DNA of 64,000 nt, taken from the NCBI GenBank assembly GCA_050633465.1, contig JBOEGO010000020.1, positions 62,001 through 126,000 on the forward strand, read 5' to 3'. This document shows positions 18,542-26,548 of this stretch, in pieces. The notes below the pieces were generated by a model, which worked only from the letters and a program-made list of their open reading frames with translations, did not search any database and was not told the DNA's origin. Source of the DNA: UBA3069 sp050633465. GTDB lineage: Bacteria > Pseudomonadota > Alphaproteobacteria > Rhodobacterales > Rhodobacteraceae. Position 1 is the stretch's first letter. Each line of letters begins with the position of its first letter. A program made the translations under genes and the position numbers.

Positions 18542-19255
18542 CTAGGGGCGCGGCGCGGGGGCGGTTTCCTGCCCATCGGCCAGTGTGGATTTTAACAGCG
18601 CCAGCATTTGATCGCGTGGCAGGCCCGCAGGAATCGGGGCGCATATGTCAACGCGGATCACGCCGGGGCGCAGGGGCCAGCCGCGCGCAGGCCAGCAGTG
18701 CCCCGATGACAGGCGCACGGGCACCACGCTCAGTCCCGCCAATTGATATAAAACCCCGACGCCAGCGTGGATTTTTCCGGTGGCGCGGCGTGACCCTGAC
18801 GGGAAAATCAACAGGCTGCGGCCTTGGCGTGCCTGATCCGCGCCCTGACGCAGGCTGTCACGGATACCATCCAGCGATCCGTTGCGCGCCAGCGGGATAT
18901 GCCCCATACGCCGCGCCACCCAGCCAATCAGCGGCAGGCGGAACAGTTCGGATTTGGCAAACATCGCCGGATTGCCAAGGATACGGGTGAAATGCAGGGT
19001 TTCCCATGTGCTTTCGTGTTGCGCGGCAAACAGCACCGGACCCGCCGGAATGTGGTGCAATCCATTGATTTCACACGAAATAGCGCACCATTTCAACATT
19101 TCCATCTGGCGGTGTAGAAACAGATTTGCCACCTGTTCGGCCCGTGATCTGCGCAACAGCCCCACCAGCAATGGCAGCGCCGCCAGCGCCGAACCCGCAT
19201 AAAAAGCGGCGCTGCACAGGCCCATGCGCACTGGCGATTTTATATTTCCCGGCAT
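18542..19255 (-). CDS. 1-acyl-sn-glycerol-3-phosphate acyltransferase (PlsC family)
   Basis: 237 residues with an N-terminal hydrophobic helix. The acyltransferase block I is AAQHESTWE, an HX4E version of the usual HX4D and common in alphaproteobacteria. Block II is FAKSELFRLPLIGWVARRMG. Block III reads FPSGSRRATG, where FPEGTR is usual, so one normally acidic position is Ser. It would acylate lysophosphatidic acid or a related lipid at the inner membrane. The ATG at 19255 has TAAGG upstream. It is divergent from an ACP/ketosynthase/dehydratase set, which suggests it may use acyl chains from that set. Confidence 0.85.
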   Translation of the reverse strand: MPGNIKSPVRMGLCSAAFYAGSALAALPLLVGLLRRSRAEQVANLFLHRQMEMLKWCAISCEINGLHHIPAGPVLFAAQHESTWETLHFTRILGNPAMFAKSELFRLPLIGWVARRMGHIPLARNGSLDGIRDSLRQGADQARQGRSLLIFPSGSRRATGKIHAGVGVLYQLAGLSVVPVRLSSGHCWPARGWPLRPGVIRVDICAPIPAGLPRDQMLALLKSTLADGQETAPAPRP

Positions 19256-19329
19256 AGGCTTGCCTTAAGCGTGGTGTTCCCCGTTCCTACAGGACGCGCC
19301 GCCGCTTGGCAAAGCAAGAGGAGCCGTAA

Positions 19330-19593
19330 ATGACACAGGACCGGGAGCGCCTGAGCCGCGAATTGTTAGAGCTGGTCGCAAAGGAGGGCATGGTCGAGGC
19401 AACGACTGTTTCCCCCGATGCACGGTTGGAGGATCTGTCGATCCAGTCGGCGGATTTCATCATGATCCTGATGGCGATCGAGGAAAAATACGGTGCCTAT
19501 ATTTCGGTCGATAACGATCTGACCGAAACCGAAACAGTGCAGGATCTGCTGGATCTGGCCATCGCCAAGATCGAAGAGCAACAGGCCGCCTGA
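19330..19593 (+). CDS. Acyl carrier protein
   Basis: 87 residues, acidic and helical. The phosphopantetheine site is LEDLSIQSADFIM, where the serine after IQ is the likely attachment residue in place of the classical DSL. The C-terminal helix VQDLLDLAIAKIEE is typical. AGAGGAG precedes the ATG. The stop overlaps the next gene (TGATG), so it is coupled to the ketosynthase. It differs clearly from a housekeeping AcpP in the motif, so a dedicated carrier is likely. Confidence 0.85.
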   Translation: MTQDRERLSRELLELVAKEGMVEATTVSPDARLEDLSIQSADFIMILMAIEEKYGAYISVDNDLTETETVQDLLDLAIAKIEEQQAA

Positions 19594-20792
19594 TGCAGCG
19601 TGTTGTCGTGACGGGAATGGGCGCGGTTTCGGCCTGCGGATTGGGTGCGGATGCCCTGTGGTTGGCCGCGCGTGACGGAATAAGTGGGCGTAAACCCGTG
19701 CATTTTCCCGAAATCGACACGCAGCGCGTGGGCCATGCCGCCGCGCTGTCCGATGCGGACAAGGCGCATGTGGCGGCCATTGCGGGCCACCGCATGCGCG
19801 ACCCTGTGGCGGGTTATGCGCTGATTGCGGCGCGTGAGGCGGTGGCGCAGGCGGGGTTGGGGCCGGATGATTTTGGCGATGCCTGCGGCGTGTCCATCGG
19901 GTCGGGATTTGGCGGTGCGCAGACCCTGAACAGCAATTACCTGAAATTCGCGACCCAGGGGTCGATGCGGCTGGACCCGATGTCGGTGCCGAAAATTATG
20001 AACAATGCCGCCGCAAGTTGGGTTTCGATCGAATTTGGCGCGACGGGTCCGGCCTATTGCATGGCGACGGCCTGCTCCTCGGCCAGTCAATCCATCGGGT
20101 TGGCGGTGCAGATGCTGCGTGCGGGTGCGGCCAGCCGGATGCTGGCTGGCGGCTCCGAGGCCTGTCTGGAGGGGGGCGTATTTCGCGTTTGGGAATTGCT
20201 GCGCGTTATGACCGCAGATCTGAACCGCCCGTTTTCGCAGGATCGCAACGGTATGATGCTGGGCGAAGGTGCGGGCGTTCTGGTGTTGGAAACTCTGGGC
20301 GCGGCGCAGGCACGTGGCGCCGAAGTATTGTGCGAAATCAAGGGCTACGGCACCAATTCCGATGCCGGTGATCTGCTGCGCCCTGATCCCGACCGCGCCG
20401 CGGCCTGTATGGGGTTGGCGCTGCGCGATGCAGGTTTGACTGCGGGTGATATCGCCCATGTCAACACCCATGGCACCGGCACCGTGGCCAATGACGTGAC
20501 CGAAGCCGCCGCTTTGCGTCTGTGTTTTGGCGATGCTGTGCCACCCGTCACCGCGACAAAACCGGTACATGGTCATGCGCTGGGCGCGGCGGGGGCGCTG
20601 GAACTGATCGTTTCCATTGGCGCGTTGCGCGCGCGATTGGCCCCGCCCACGCTGAATTTTAGCGAAGCCGATCCCAAGGTGGGGCTGACGCCGGTTCACG
20701 GGCAGGCGATGGCGCTGGGCGCCGGGGCCGTGATGTCAAATTCGCTGGCCTTTGGCGGGATCAACGCATCACTGATCGTGGCGGATGTCTGA
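19593..20792 (+). CDS. Beta-ketoacyl-ACP synthase (FabF-like)
   Basis: 399 residues of the thiolase fold. Catalytic Cys in ATACSSASQSIG, first His in VNTHGTGTVANDVTEA, second His in KPVHGHALGAAGALE. All three needed for decarboxylating Claisen condensation are present, so it should elongate acyl chains on the adjacent carrier protein with malonyl-ACP. Start codon overlaps the ACP stop and the 3' end overlaps the MaoC gene by 8 bases. No ketoreductase or enoyl reductase is nearby, so these would be shared with the housekeeping pathway. Confidence 0.9.
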   Translation: MQRVVVTGMGAVSACGLGADALWLAARDGISGRKPVHFPEIDTQRVGHAAALSDADKAHVAAIAGHRMRDPVAGYALIAAREAVAQAGLGPDDFGDACGVSIGSGFGGAQTLNSNYLKFATQGSMRLDPMSVPKIMNNAAASWVSIEFGATGPAYCMATACSSASQSIGLAVQMLRAGAASRMLAGGSEACLEGGVFRVWELLRVMTADLNRPFSQDRNGMMLGEGAGVLVLETLGAAQARGAEVLCEIKGYGTNSDAGDLLRPDPDRAAACMGLALRDAGLTAGDIAHVNTHGTGTVANDVTEAAALRLCFGDAVPPVTATKPVHGHALGAAGALELIVSIGALRARLAPPTLNFSEADPKVGLTPVHGQAMALGAGAVMSNSLAFGGINASLIVADV

Positions 20793-21543
20793 TCCGGTTG
20801 TGACTGTTGGCGGGCTGTCGGGCAGCGATTGCGCGGCCTTGGCGGCATTGTTGTGGGGCCTGTCGGGCAGGGCAGGGGAGGCGGCGGGTCACACCCCCCT
20901 GATTGCGCCGGTGTTGCTGATGGGGCGGGCGGAACTGGCGGTGGCGGCCCATGCCATGCAACCGTCGCCCGGCCTTTGCGCCCTGCATGAATCACAACGG
21001 ATCGAACGGTTCGCCCCCCTGCCGATGGATGCGCCCCTGCGCCTGTCCGCTGCGCAAACAGACGGTGGGTTTGCCCTGACCATCACGGCGGAAACGGGCG
21101 ATGCACCACTGGTCAGGCTGCTGACAAGGCTGCGTTTTACCAGCCCGGCGCAGATCGCGGGCCTGACCGGCGCGACCTTTGGTGACCGCATGGCGGGGCA
21201 GGGCGCGACATGGCATAAAACCCGCCCGCTGGATGCGCAGTCCGTGGCGCGTTACCTGTCGTTAAGCCATGATAGAAACCCGATTCACCGCGATGATCAG
21301 GCGGCACGGGCGGCGGGCCTGTCGGGGGTGGTGGTGCCGGGAATGATGATTGCGGGGCTGGCCGAATCTCTGCTCGATGCGCCCGCGACCACATTGGCGA
21401 CCCGTTTCATGGCCCCCGTGCCGCTGGGCGCGGCGCTGGAAATGGTGGCGGTGCCACGGCGCGGCGGATTCAGGGTGTTTGCCCTGCTGGGTGATCGCAC
21501 CATTGCCGCCATCACCGATCTGGATACTTCTGCGGCGCCATAG
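20785..21543 (+). CDS. MaoC-like hotdog dehydratase
   Basis: 252 residues. The C-terminal half has the MaoC/(R)-hydratase signature YLSLSHDRNPIHRDDQAARAAG followed by GVVVPGMMIAGLAES, including the Asp and His of the active site. The N-terminal half (about 130 residues) looks like a degenerate second hotdog domain with no obvious catalytic residues. The expected reaction is dehydration of 3-hydroxyacyl chains. It is translationally coupled to the ketosynthase. ACP, ketosynthase and dehydratase make a compact chain-elongation set. Confidence 0.8.
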   Translation: MSDPVVTVGGLSGSDCAALAALLWGLSGRAGEAAGHTPLIAPVLLMGRAELAVAAHAMQPSPGLCALHESQRIERFAPLPMDAPLRLSAAQTDGGFALTITAETGDAPLVRLLTRLRFTSPAQIAGLTGATFGDRMAGQGATWHKTRPLDAQSVARYLSLSHDRNPIHRDDQAARAAGLSGVVVPGMMIAGLAESLLDAPATTLATRFMAPVPLGAALEMVAVPRRGGFRVFALLGDRTIAAITDLDTSAAP

Positions 21544-21587
21544 GGCTGCTGCTACGGCGGCGGGTGGGCGGGCCAAACGGGGGGTGA

Positions 21588-23210
21588 TCAGCGGCGGTTC
21601 AGGTTCAAATCCAGTGTGGCGGTCAGCGCCACCCGCGTGCCGGATTGCCCGACCAGAGAGCCAAGCCCCGTGCGCCCCACCGCATTTGTGGCATATAGAT
21701 CAATATGCAGCGGCACCGATTTACTGTGACCGCGCAGGCCCGCTGCCCAGACAACAGGGTCGCCGTCATTCACCGGCGTGACCTCTCCGATCAAGGTCAG
21801 ATTGTCGTTCAGCGCGAAATTCGCCCCCAGACCCAGCCCGTATTTGCGCACGCTGCCCCATGCCGCGCCCTTGGGCACCAGGTTCAGCGTCGCGCGGGGG
21901 GATATGTCATAGCTCATCGGTAGGGCCAGATACAGAACGCCGGTTTTGAATGTGCTGCTGTCGCGCCCGATCTGGGCAAGGGCCGACAGGGAAAACGGCG
22001 CGCCGCTGGCCTGATCCATAAACCGCAGTTTCAGCGCCACCTCGTATCGTTTGGTGAAATTGCGCAACTGCGAAGGGCCAACCGACCCGTCATTGGCATA
22101 TTGTTCATAGGCCAGTTCGATCTGGCCGTCGTAATCTGGCGAAAATTGCAGCTTGCCGCTCCATCCGCCATCGCTGCCACCATTGGCCGATGCCAGTAAA
22201 CGCCCCGGAGACAGGGTGCTGGCGCTGGGCAGCGTGAACCCGTCCAGTTGCAGCCCGCGCTGGCGCTGTGTCAGGGGGGTGCTGCCCAGATCGCGATAAG
22301 TGGCAGGCCAGCCCTGGCGGTGGCCCGGGGTGTAATTGATCATCGCGCCGAACAGGGCGGTGTCGCCATCGGGGAAAAACGCGGTGATCGCCGTGGCGGG
22401 GGTGGACCCCATGCCATTGGTTGCAAACAGATCCAGCGCCACCTTGGGCGAGAAGTGATAGCGCGCCCCCGCGGTCCAGATTGCCACCTTGCCAATCGCG
22501 CCGTTGCCCTTGATCACATTGCCGCCCGACAGCGGCATGTTCAGCGCGCCATAGGTGGTCCAGCGCGGGCTGGCCTGCCAGGTCAGCCCTGCGCCAAGCG
22601 CGGCAACCGTGCCGTAAAAATCAACGCCGTTGATCTGGTCGGGAAAGACCGAAACCGATGGGGTGACGTGAAATTGCAACCGCTCAGAGGCGGCATAGGT
22701 GACAGGCAAATGCACCGCACCAACCACAAATTTTTCCATATCGGGTTCGGGCGCGCCGTAAAACCCTGATGACAGGCGGAATTCCTCGACCGAGGCAAGC
22801 GCCGCCATCGACCATGCGCCGCGATCAAACAGTTTGACCTTGGCCGCGCCAGCAGTGGATCGCAGGATGAATTTGCGCGTCGCGCCCGCGATGGGGGCGG
22901 GGGTCAGGTCGTCAAATTGTGAATGGCCGAATGACAGGGTCACCCGATCCGATACTGCCCAGTCTGCACCGCCGAAATACACCTGATTGCCCGTGCCAAG
23001 CGTGCCGCCCGGCGCGGTCTGGTGCCAGCCTGTCCACAGTTTCAGCGTGCGCGCAGGCAGGGTATTGGCGGTTTCAAAATTGAACAACCGGTCGGGGTGG
23101 CGTTCCAGCGGCGTGGCATCCTGTGCCATCGCAGGCGCGGCGGCAGCCAGCCCGAAACCCAATGCGGTGCTGACAATCAGCGAAGAAATGCGGCGGAATG
23201 TCTGCGTCAT
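21588..23210 (-). CDS. Predicted outer-membrane beta-barrel protein
   Basis: 540 residues from the ATG at 23210. A signal peptide is clear (TALGFGLAAAAPAMAQ, cleavage after AMA). The mature protein is rich in alternating hydrophobic/polar strands ending in aromatic residues (VTLSFGHSQF, RLQFHVTPSVSVF, YELA-type repeats), with Gly/Asp/Asn turns, as in an outer-membrane barrel. I do not recognise the family. The terminal residues are NRR rather than the aromatic residue favoured by BamA. It is divergent from an ABC exporter gene and could be related to it, but that is a guess from position only. Confidence 0.65.
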   Translation of the reverse strand: MTQTFRRISSLIVSTALGFGLAAAAPAMAQDATPLERHPDRLFNFETANTLPARTLKLWTGWHQTAPGGTLGTGNQVYFGGADWAVSDRVTLSFGHSQFDDLTPAPIAGATRKFILRSTAGAAKVKLFDRGAWSMAALASVEEFRLSSGFYGAPEPDMEKFVVGAVHLPVTYAASERLQFHVTPSVSVFPDQINGVDFYGTVAALGAGLTWQASPRWTTYGALNMPLSGGNVIKGNGAIGKVAIWTAGARYHFSPKVALDLFATNGMGSTPATAITAFFPDGDTALFGAMINYTPGHRQGWPATYRDLGSTPLTQRQRGLQLDGFTLPSASTLSPGRLLASANGGSDGGWSGKLQFSPDYDGQIELAYEQYANDGSVGPSQLRNFTKRYEVALKLRFMDQASGAPFSLSALAQIGRDSSTFKTGVLYLALPMSYDISPRATLNLVPKGAAWGSVRKYGLGLGANFALNDNLTLIGEVTPVNDGDPVVWAAGLRGHSKSVPLHIDLYATNAVGRTGLGSLVGQSGTRVALTATLDLNLNRR

Positions 23211-23369
23211 GAAAACCTGCTGAAAAATGTTTGCTTGGCTCCGGCACAACAAACGGCCCTGAAATTGGATGCGGCCGCCGGATTGCATCGGTCATAGCAG
23301 TTTGAAACCCCAGCGAAAAGCAATTCTGCCCGATGTGAACAGTCAACCGTATGGGTTGCGCCATACCGG

Positions 23370-23456
23370 CCCGATTTTGCGGCACCCGATTTTGCTGCGC
23401 CTGATTTTGCCGTGATGGTCTGGCACGGGTTGCTCTGGCATGGGATGGTCTGGCAC
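23370..23456. repeat. Two short arrays of 15-bp tandem repeats
   Basis: CCCGATTTTGC-type units start at 23370, 23385 and 23400. CTGGCA-centred units recur at 23420, 23435 and 23450, with flanking bases also alike. Both arrays have a period of exactly 15 bases with three units. They lie in the roughly 330-base gap between the outer-membrane protein gene and the ABC exporter gene, where promoters for both should lie. Confidence 0.7.
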
Positions 23457-23541
23457 AAGGTGGGTTCATGCGTATATCACAGACATATATCACAGAGCCG
23501 CCGATTTGAACGCCGCCCCCACGACCCCGATAAAATCAGAC

Positions 23542-25188
23542 ATGGCCCCGCCATCGGGGATGTTGCGGTTCCTGTGGCGCGACGGCGGTTTGCACCGTGA
23601 TCCGGCGCTGGTGATGGCGCTGGGCGCCAGCCTGTCACGGTTTGCGTTGATATTCGCGGTGAATGAAACCGCACGGCGCAGCGGCGGCGACGGGTTGGGC
23701 TGGCCCGTGGCGCTGTTGGCGGTGGCGGCGTTGTTGTTTTTGTGGCTGTCCTATCTGTCGCAATACCGGTCGCATGTGGTGATTTCGCGGGTGCAAACCC
23801 TGCTGCGCGGGCGCGTCACATCCATGTTGCTGCGCGCCGATATTGATTTCCTGCAATCGCGCGAACACGGACAGGTTTACGATGCTGTGACATCCGACAT
23901 CACCGACCTGTCCGAGGCCATCGTATGGCTGTTGCGCGCCGCCGAGGCGGTGATCGTCATTGCCATCGCCATCCCGTATCTGTTCTGGATTTCCTACAGC
24001 GCGGGGCTGGCGACACTGGCCGCAATCGCGGTGGGGGCGGTGGGGTTTTTCCTGTTGGACCCGCCCGCACGGCGTCATGCCCGACTGGCCCGCGATGCCA
24101 ATGGTGAATTCTGTGATCGGGTCGAGGACATGCTGGCAGGCTGGCGCGAGCTGCGCCTGAACACCCCCCGCGCTGCCGCGCTGGAACGCGAAACCCAACA
24201 GGTGATCGAAAACACGCGGTTGGCGCGGCTGCGCTCTGAACGCCTGTTCTCCGGTGCCACCACAGTATCGCAAAGCGCGATGGTGCTGTTGTTGTGTTTC
24301 GTGGTGGTGCTGGTGCCGCTGATGCAGGGCGCCGGGGCGGCGCTGATGTTTCAGGTGCTGACCGTGGTTTTGCTGACCTATGGCCCGATCGAGGCGCTGT
24401 TCAACGCCTTGCCGCGCATATCGGTGGGGCGCACCGGATATGAACGCATTTGCCGGGTCGAATCCGCGTTGCAGGCGGCGCAACCGGCGGCAATGGATGC
24501 GGTGGCAACCCCGCGGGGTTTCAGCGAAATCCGCCTACAAGGGGTCAGCGCCCATCTGGCCGAAACAGGCGGCGACGGCTTTCGCCTTGGCCCCGTTGAT
24601 CTGGCGTTTCATCCGGGTGAAACCGTGTTTGTCACGGGCGGAAACGGGTCGGGCAAGACCACCTTGATGGGGGTGCTGACAGGGCTGCGCCGCGCCGATG
24701 CGGGGCAGGTGTTATGGGACGGGCAGGCGGTGGATGACACCAATGCGCCCGCCTATCACGCATTGTTCAGCGGGGTGTTTTCGGGGTTTCACCTGTTTGA
24801 TCGCGCCTATGGTCTGAGCGATGCGGAACAGGCTGACCTGTCGGCCCGCATCAATGCGCTGGGCCTGTCGGAACGGGTGGCGCTGCATGCGGGGCGGTTC
24901 AACACATTGAACCTGTCGGCGGGGCAAAAACGGCGGTTGGCGCTGGCGGTGGCCATGGCCGAACAGCGCCCCATTCTGGTGCTGGATGAATTCGCCGCCG
25001 ATCAGGACCCGGCCTCGCGCGCGTTTTTCTATGACCATTTGCTGCCGGAAATGGCGGCAGCGGGCAAACTGGTGATCGCGGTCACGCATGACGATCACCA
25101 GTTTGCCAAATGCGACCGTTTGGTGCGCATGGACGCGGGGCAGGTCACATCGGTGACGGTAATATCTGCGGCGGGGTCACAGCCATGA
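23542..25188 (+). CDS. PvdE/SyrD-type cyclic-peptide exporter, fused membrane and ATPase domains
   Basis: 548 residues from the ATG at 23542; in-frame ATG 23440 and a TTG nearby are alternatives and none has a good ribosome-binding site. Six membrane helices in residues 1-300 precede an ATPase with Walker A VTGGNGSGKTTLM, signature NLSAGQKRRLALAVAM and Walker B PILVLDEFAADQDPASRAFFY. The LSAGQ signature and DEFAADQDP run are typical of the cyclic peptide/siderophore precursor exporters, which send substrates to the periplasm. No peptide synthetase is in the window. It is coupled by ATGA to the next membrane gene. Confidence 0.85.
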   Translation: MAPPSGMLRFLWRDGGLHRDPALVMALGASLSRFALIFAVNETARRSGGDGLGWPVALLAVAALLFLWLSYLSQYRSHVVISRVQTLLRGRVTSMLLRADIDFLQSREHGQVYDAVTSDITDLSEAIVWLLRAAEAVIVIAIAIPYLFWISYSAGLATLAAIAVGAVGFFLLDPPARRHARLARDANGEFCDRVEDMLAGWRELRLNTPRAAALERETQQVIENTRLARLRSERLFSGATTVSQSAMVLLLCFVVVLVPLMQGAGAALMFQVLTVVLLTYGPIEALFNALPRISVGRTGYERICRVESALQAAQPAAMDAVATPRGFSEIRLQGVSAHLAETGGDGFRLGPVDLAFHPGETVFVTGGNGSGKTTLMGVLTGLRRADAGQVLWDGQAVDDTNAPAYHALFSGVFSGFHLFDRAYGLSDAEQADLSARINALGLSERVALHAGRFNTLNLSAGQKRRLALAVAMAEQRPILVLDEFAADQDPASRAFFYDHLLPEMAAAGKLVIAVTHDDHQFAKCDRLVRMDAGQVTSVTVISAAGSQP

Positions 25189-25946
25189 ACATAAACATGA
25201 CGCGGCCCAGCGGCACGCAGGCTGCACTGGCAGCGTTGCAGATCGCCAGCATCAGCATGGTGATCGTGGTGGTCAACATCCTGATCTATCGTGCGCGGCA
25301 CCTGTTTATCCAGTGGCACCCCGAATTCGTGGCACAAGAATTGCCCACCATCAGCCGCGCCATTTCCGACCCGCGCATCGGTGAACCCTTTGCCGTCTGG
25401 ATGGCGGTTTCTGCGCCCTTGCTGGTGTTGGGGGTGGCTGTGATCCTTTGGTTTGCATGGCGCGACTGGCGTTTGGCTGGCCAGCGTGGCGGGCTGATGC
25501 CGTTGCTGTTGGTTCTGGTGCTTTTGTGTCAGATCGCGGCGGCCTGCGGCATGGTTATCCTTAGCCAGTTCCGGTTTCCCGATCACCGCGATGCCCATAT
25601 GGCGGGCAGCTATCTGTTTTTTATTGCACAGGCGCTGACAGTGGTTTTGGGCGGCTTTATTTCACGCAAAATGGCGCGGCTGGCATGGCGCAATGGCATG
25701 GTCTTTGCCCCTGCCAACCACCGCCTGCGTTGGCGGCTAATGGGGATTCCGGTGCTGTTGGTGCTGGCCTATCTGGCGCTGTTCATCATCAAGGATTTCG
25801 ACATTGCGGGCTGGGATTGGTCGATCCATCAGGCCTATGTCTGGACCGAGCCCGCCACGCTGTCGTCGTTTCTGATCTATGTCGGGCTGTTTCACCTGGA
25901 TGCTGCTGTACTGCTCCGACGCTATTTTTCGCGGTCGGCCACCTGA
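25185..25946 (+). CDS. Six-helix membrane protein, Frag1/DRAM-like
   Basis: 253 residues from the ATG at 25185, which overlaps the stop of the exporter gene. About six hydrophobic segments are visible, with the conserved-looking central segment FRFPDHRDAHMAGSYLFFIAQ and a C-terminal pair of helices. The pattern recalls the Frag1/DRAM/Sfk1 family, but my confidence in that is low. Coupling to the PvdE-type exporter suggests a shared role. Its last 25 bases overlap the 3' end of the convergent phosphatidyltransferase gene. Confidence 0.65.
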   Translation: MNINMTRPSGTQAALAALQIASISMVIVVVNILIYRARHLFIQWHPEFVAQELPTISRAISDPRIGEPFAVWMAVSAPLLVLGVAVILWFAWRDWRLAGQRGGLMPLLLVLVLLCQIAAACGMVILSQFRFPDHRDAHMAGSYLFFIAQALTVVLGGFISRKMARLAWRNGMVFAPANHRLRWRLMGIPVLLVLAYLALFIIKDFDIAGWDWSIHQAYVWTEPATLSSFLIYVGLFHLDAAVLLRRYFSRSAT

Positions 25947-26548
25947 TCCTTTTGATCCTGAAATGCCAGCATTTTTGCGGCGCGCCCGGCGCGTTGCAGG
26001 GCGGTGCCATGGGCCAGCAGGGCAAACAGGCCCAGCCCCCAAACCGTGATCCAGCCGCCGAAAATACCGGATAGAACCAGCATCAGGCAGATGAAAATCA
26101 CCCGCTCCATGCGTTCAAACAGATCGGGCCAGTTGTCATTGCTGACGGGCATTTCCAGCGCCACGCGGGCCTTGGCGTATGAAATCAGGAATGATCCGCT
26201 GGCCGCCGCCATGCCCAGAGCCCATGCATCATGCACCCATGCCAGCGCGGCCAGAACGACCAGTTCCTGATAACGGTCCACCATGGCATCGAAATACCCG
26301 CCCCTGCGGCTGCTCAGGCCGCGCCGTCGCGCCACGGCCCCGTCCAGCGCATCAAAGGTAAAGGCCAGCGACAGGCACAACCCGAATGCCATATCCGAGC
26401 GATGCCACAGATAGGCCAGCGCGGACAGGCAAACCAGAACCAACCCCGCCGCCGTCACCTGATTTGGGGTCAGGCGGGCACGCACCAGCGGGGTTGATGC
26501 GGCCTCCCACAGGGGGTCGATGTGTTTTTTCAGCAATCCGTCGATCAT
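25922..26548 (-). CDS. CDP-alcohol phosphatidyltransferase, candidate phosphatidylinositol phosphate synthase
   Basis: 208 residues with several membrane helices. The complete family motif is present: DG-x2-AR-x8-G-x3-D-x3-D, read here as DGAVARR followed by GGYFDAMVDR. The enzyme joins a CDP-diacylglycerol to an alcohol head group. It is the last gene of an operon that also makes inositol 3-phosphate, so phosphatidylinositol phosphate or phosphatidylinositol is the likely product. It is ATGA-coupled to the upstream FGGY kinase. Specificity for inositol phosphate is inferred from context, not from residues. Its 3' end overlaps the convergent gene. Confidence 0.82.
   Translation of the reverse strand: MIDGLLKKHIDPLWEAASTPLVRARLTPNQVTAAGLVLVCLSALAYLWHRSDMAFGLCLSLAFTFDALDGAVARRRGLSSRRGGYFDAMVDRYQELVVLAALAWVHDAWALGMAAASGSFLISYAKARVALEMPVSNDNWPDLFERMERVIFICLMLVLSGIFGGWITVWGLGLFALLAHGTALQRAGRAAKMLAFQDQKDQVADREK

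Noticed and set aside
23207..23458. Minus-strand frame encoding pentapeptide-like repeats (CQTIP, AKSGA)
   Set aside because: The repeats come from the 15-bp DNA arrays; the rest overlaps the leader and start of the outer-membrane protein gene in another frame.
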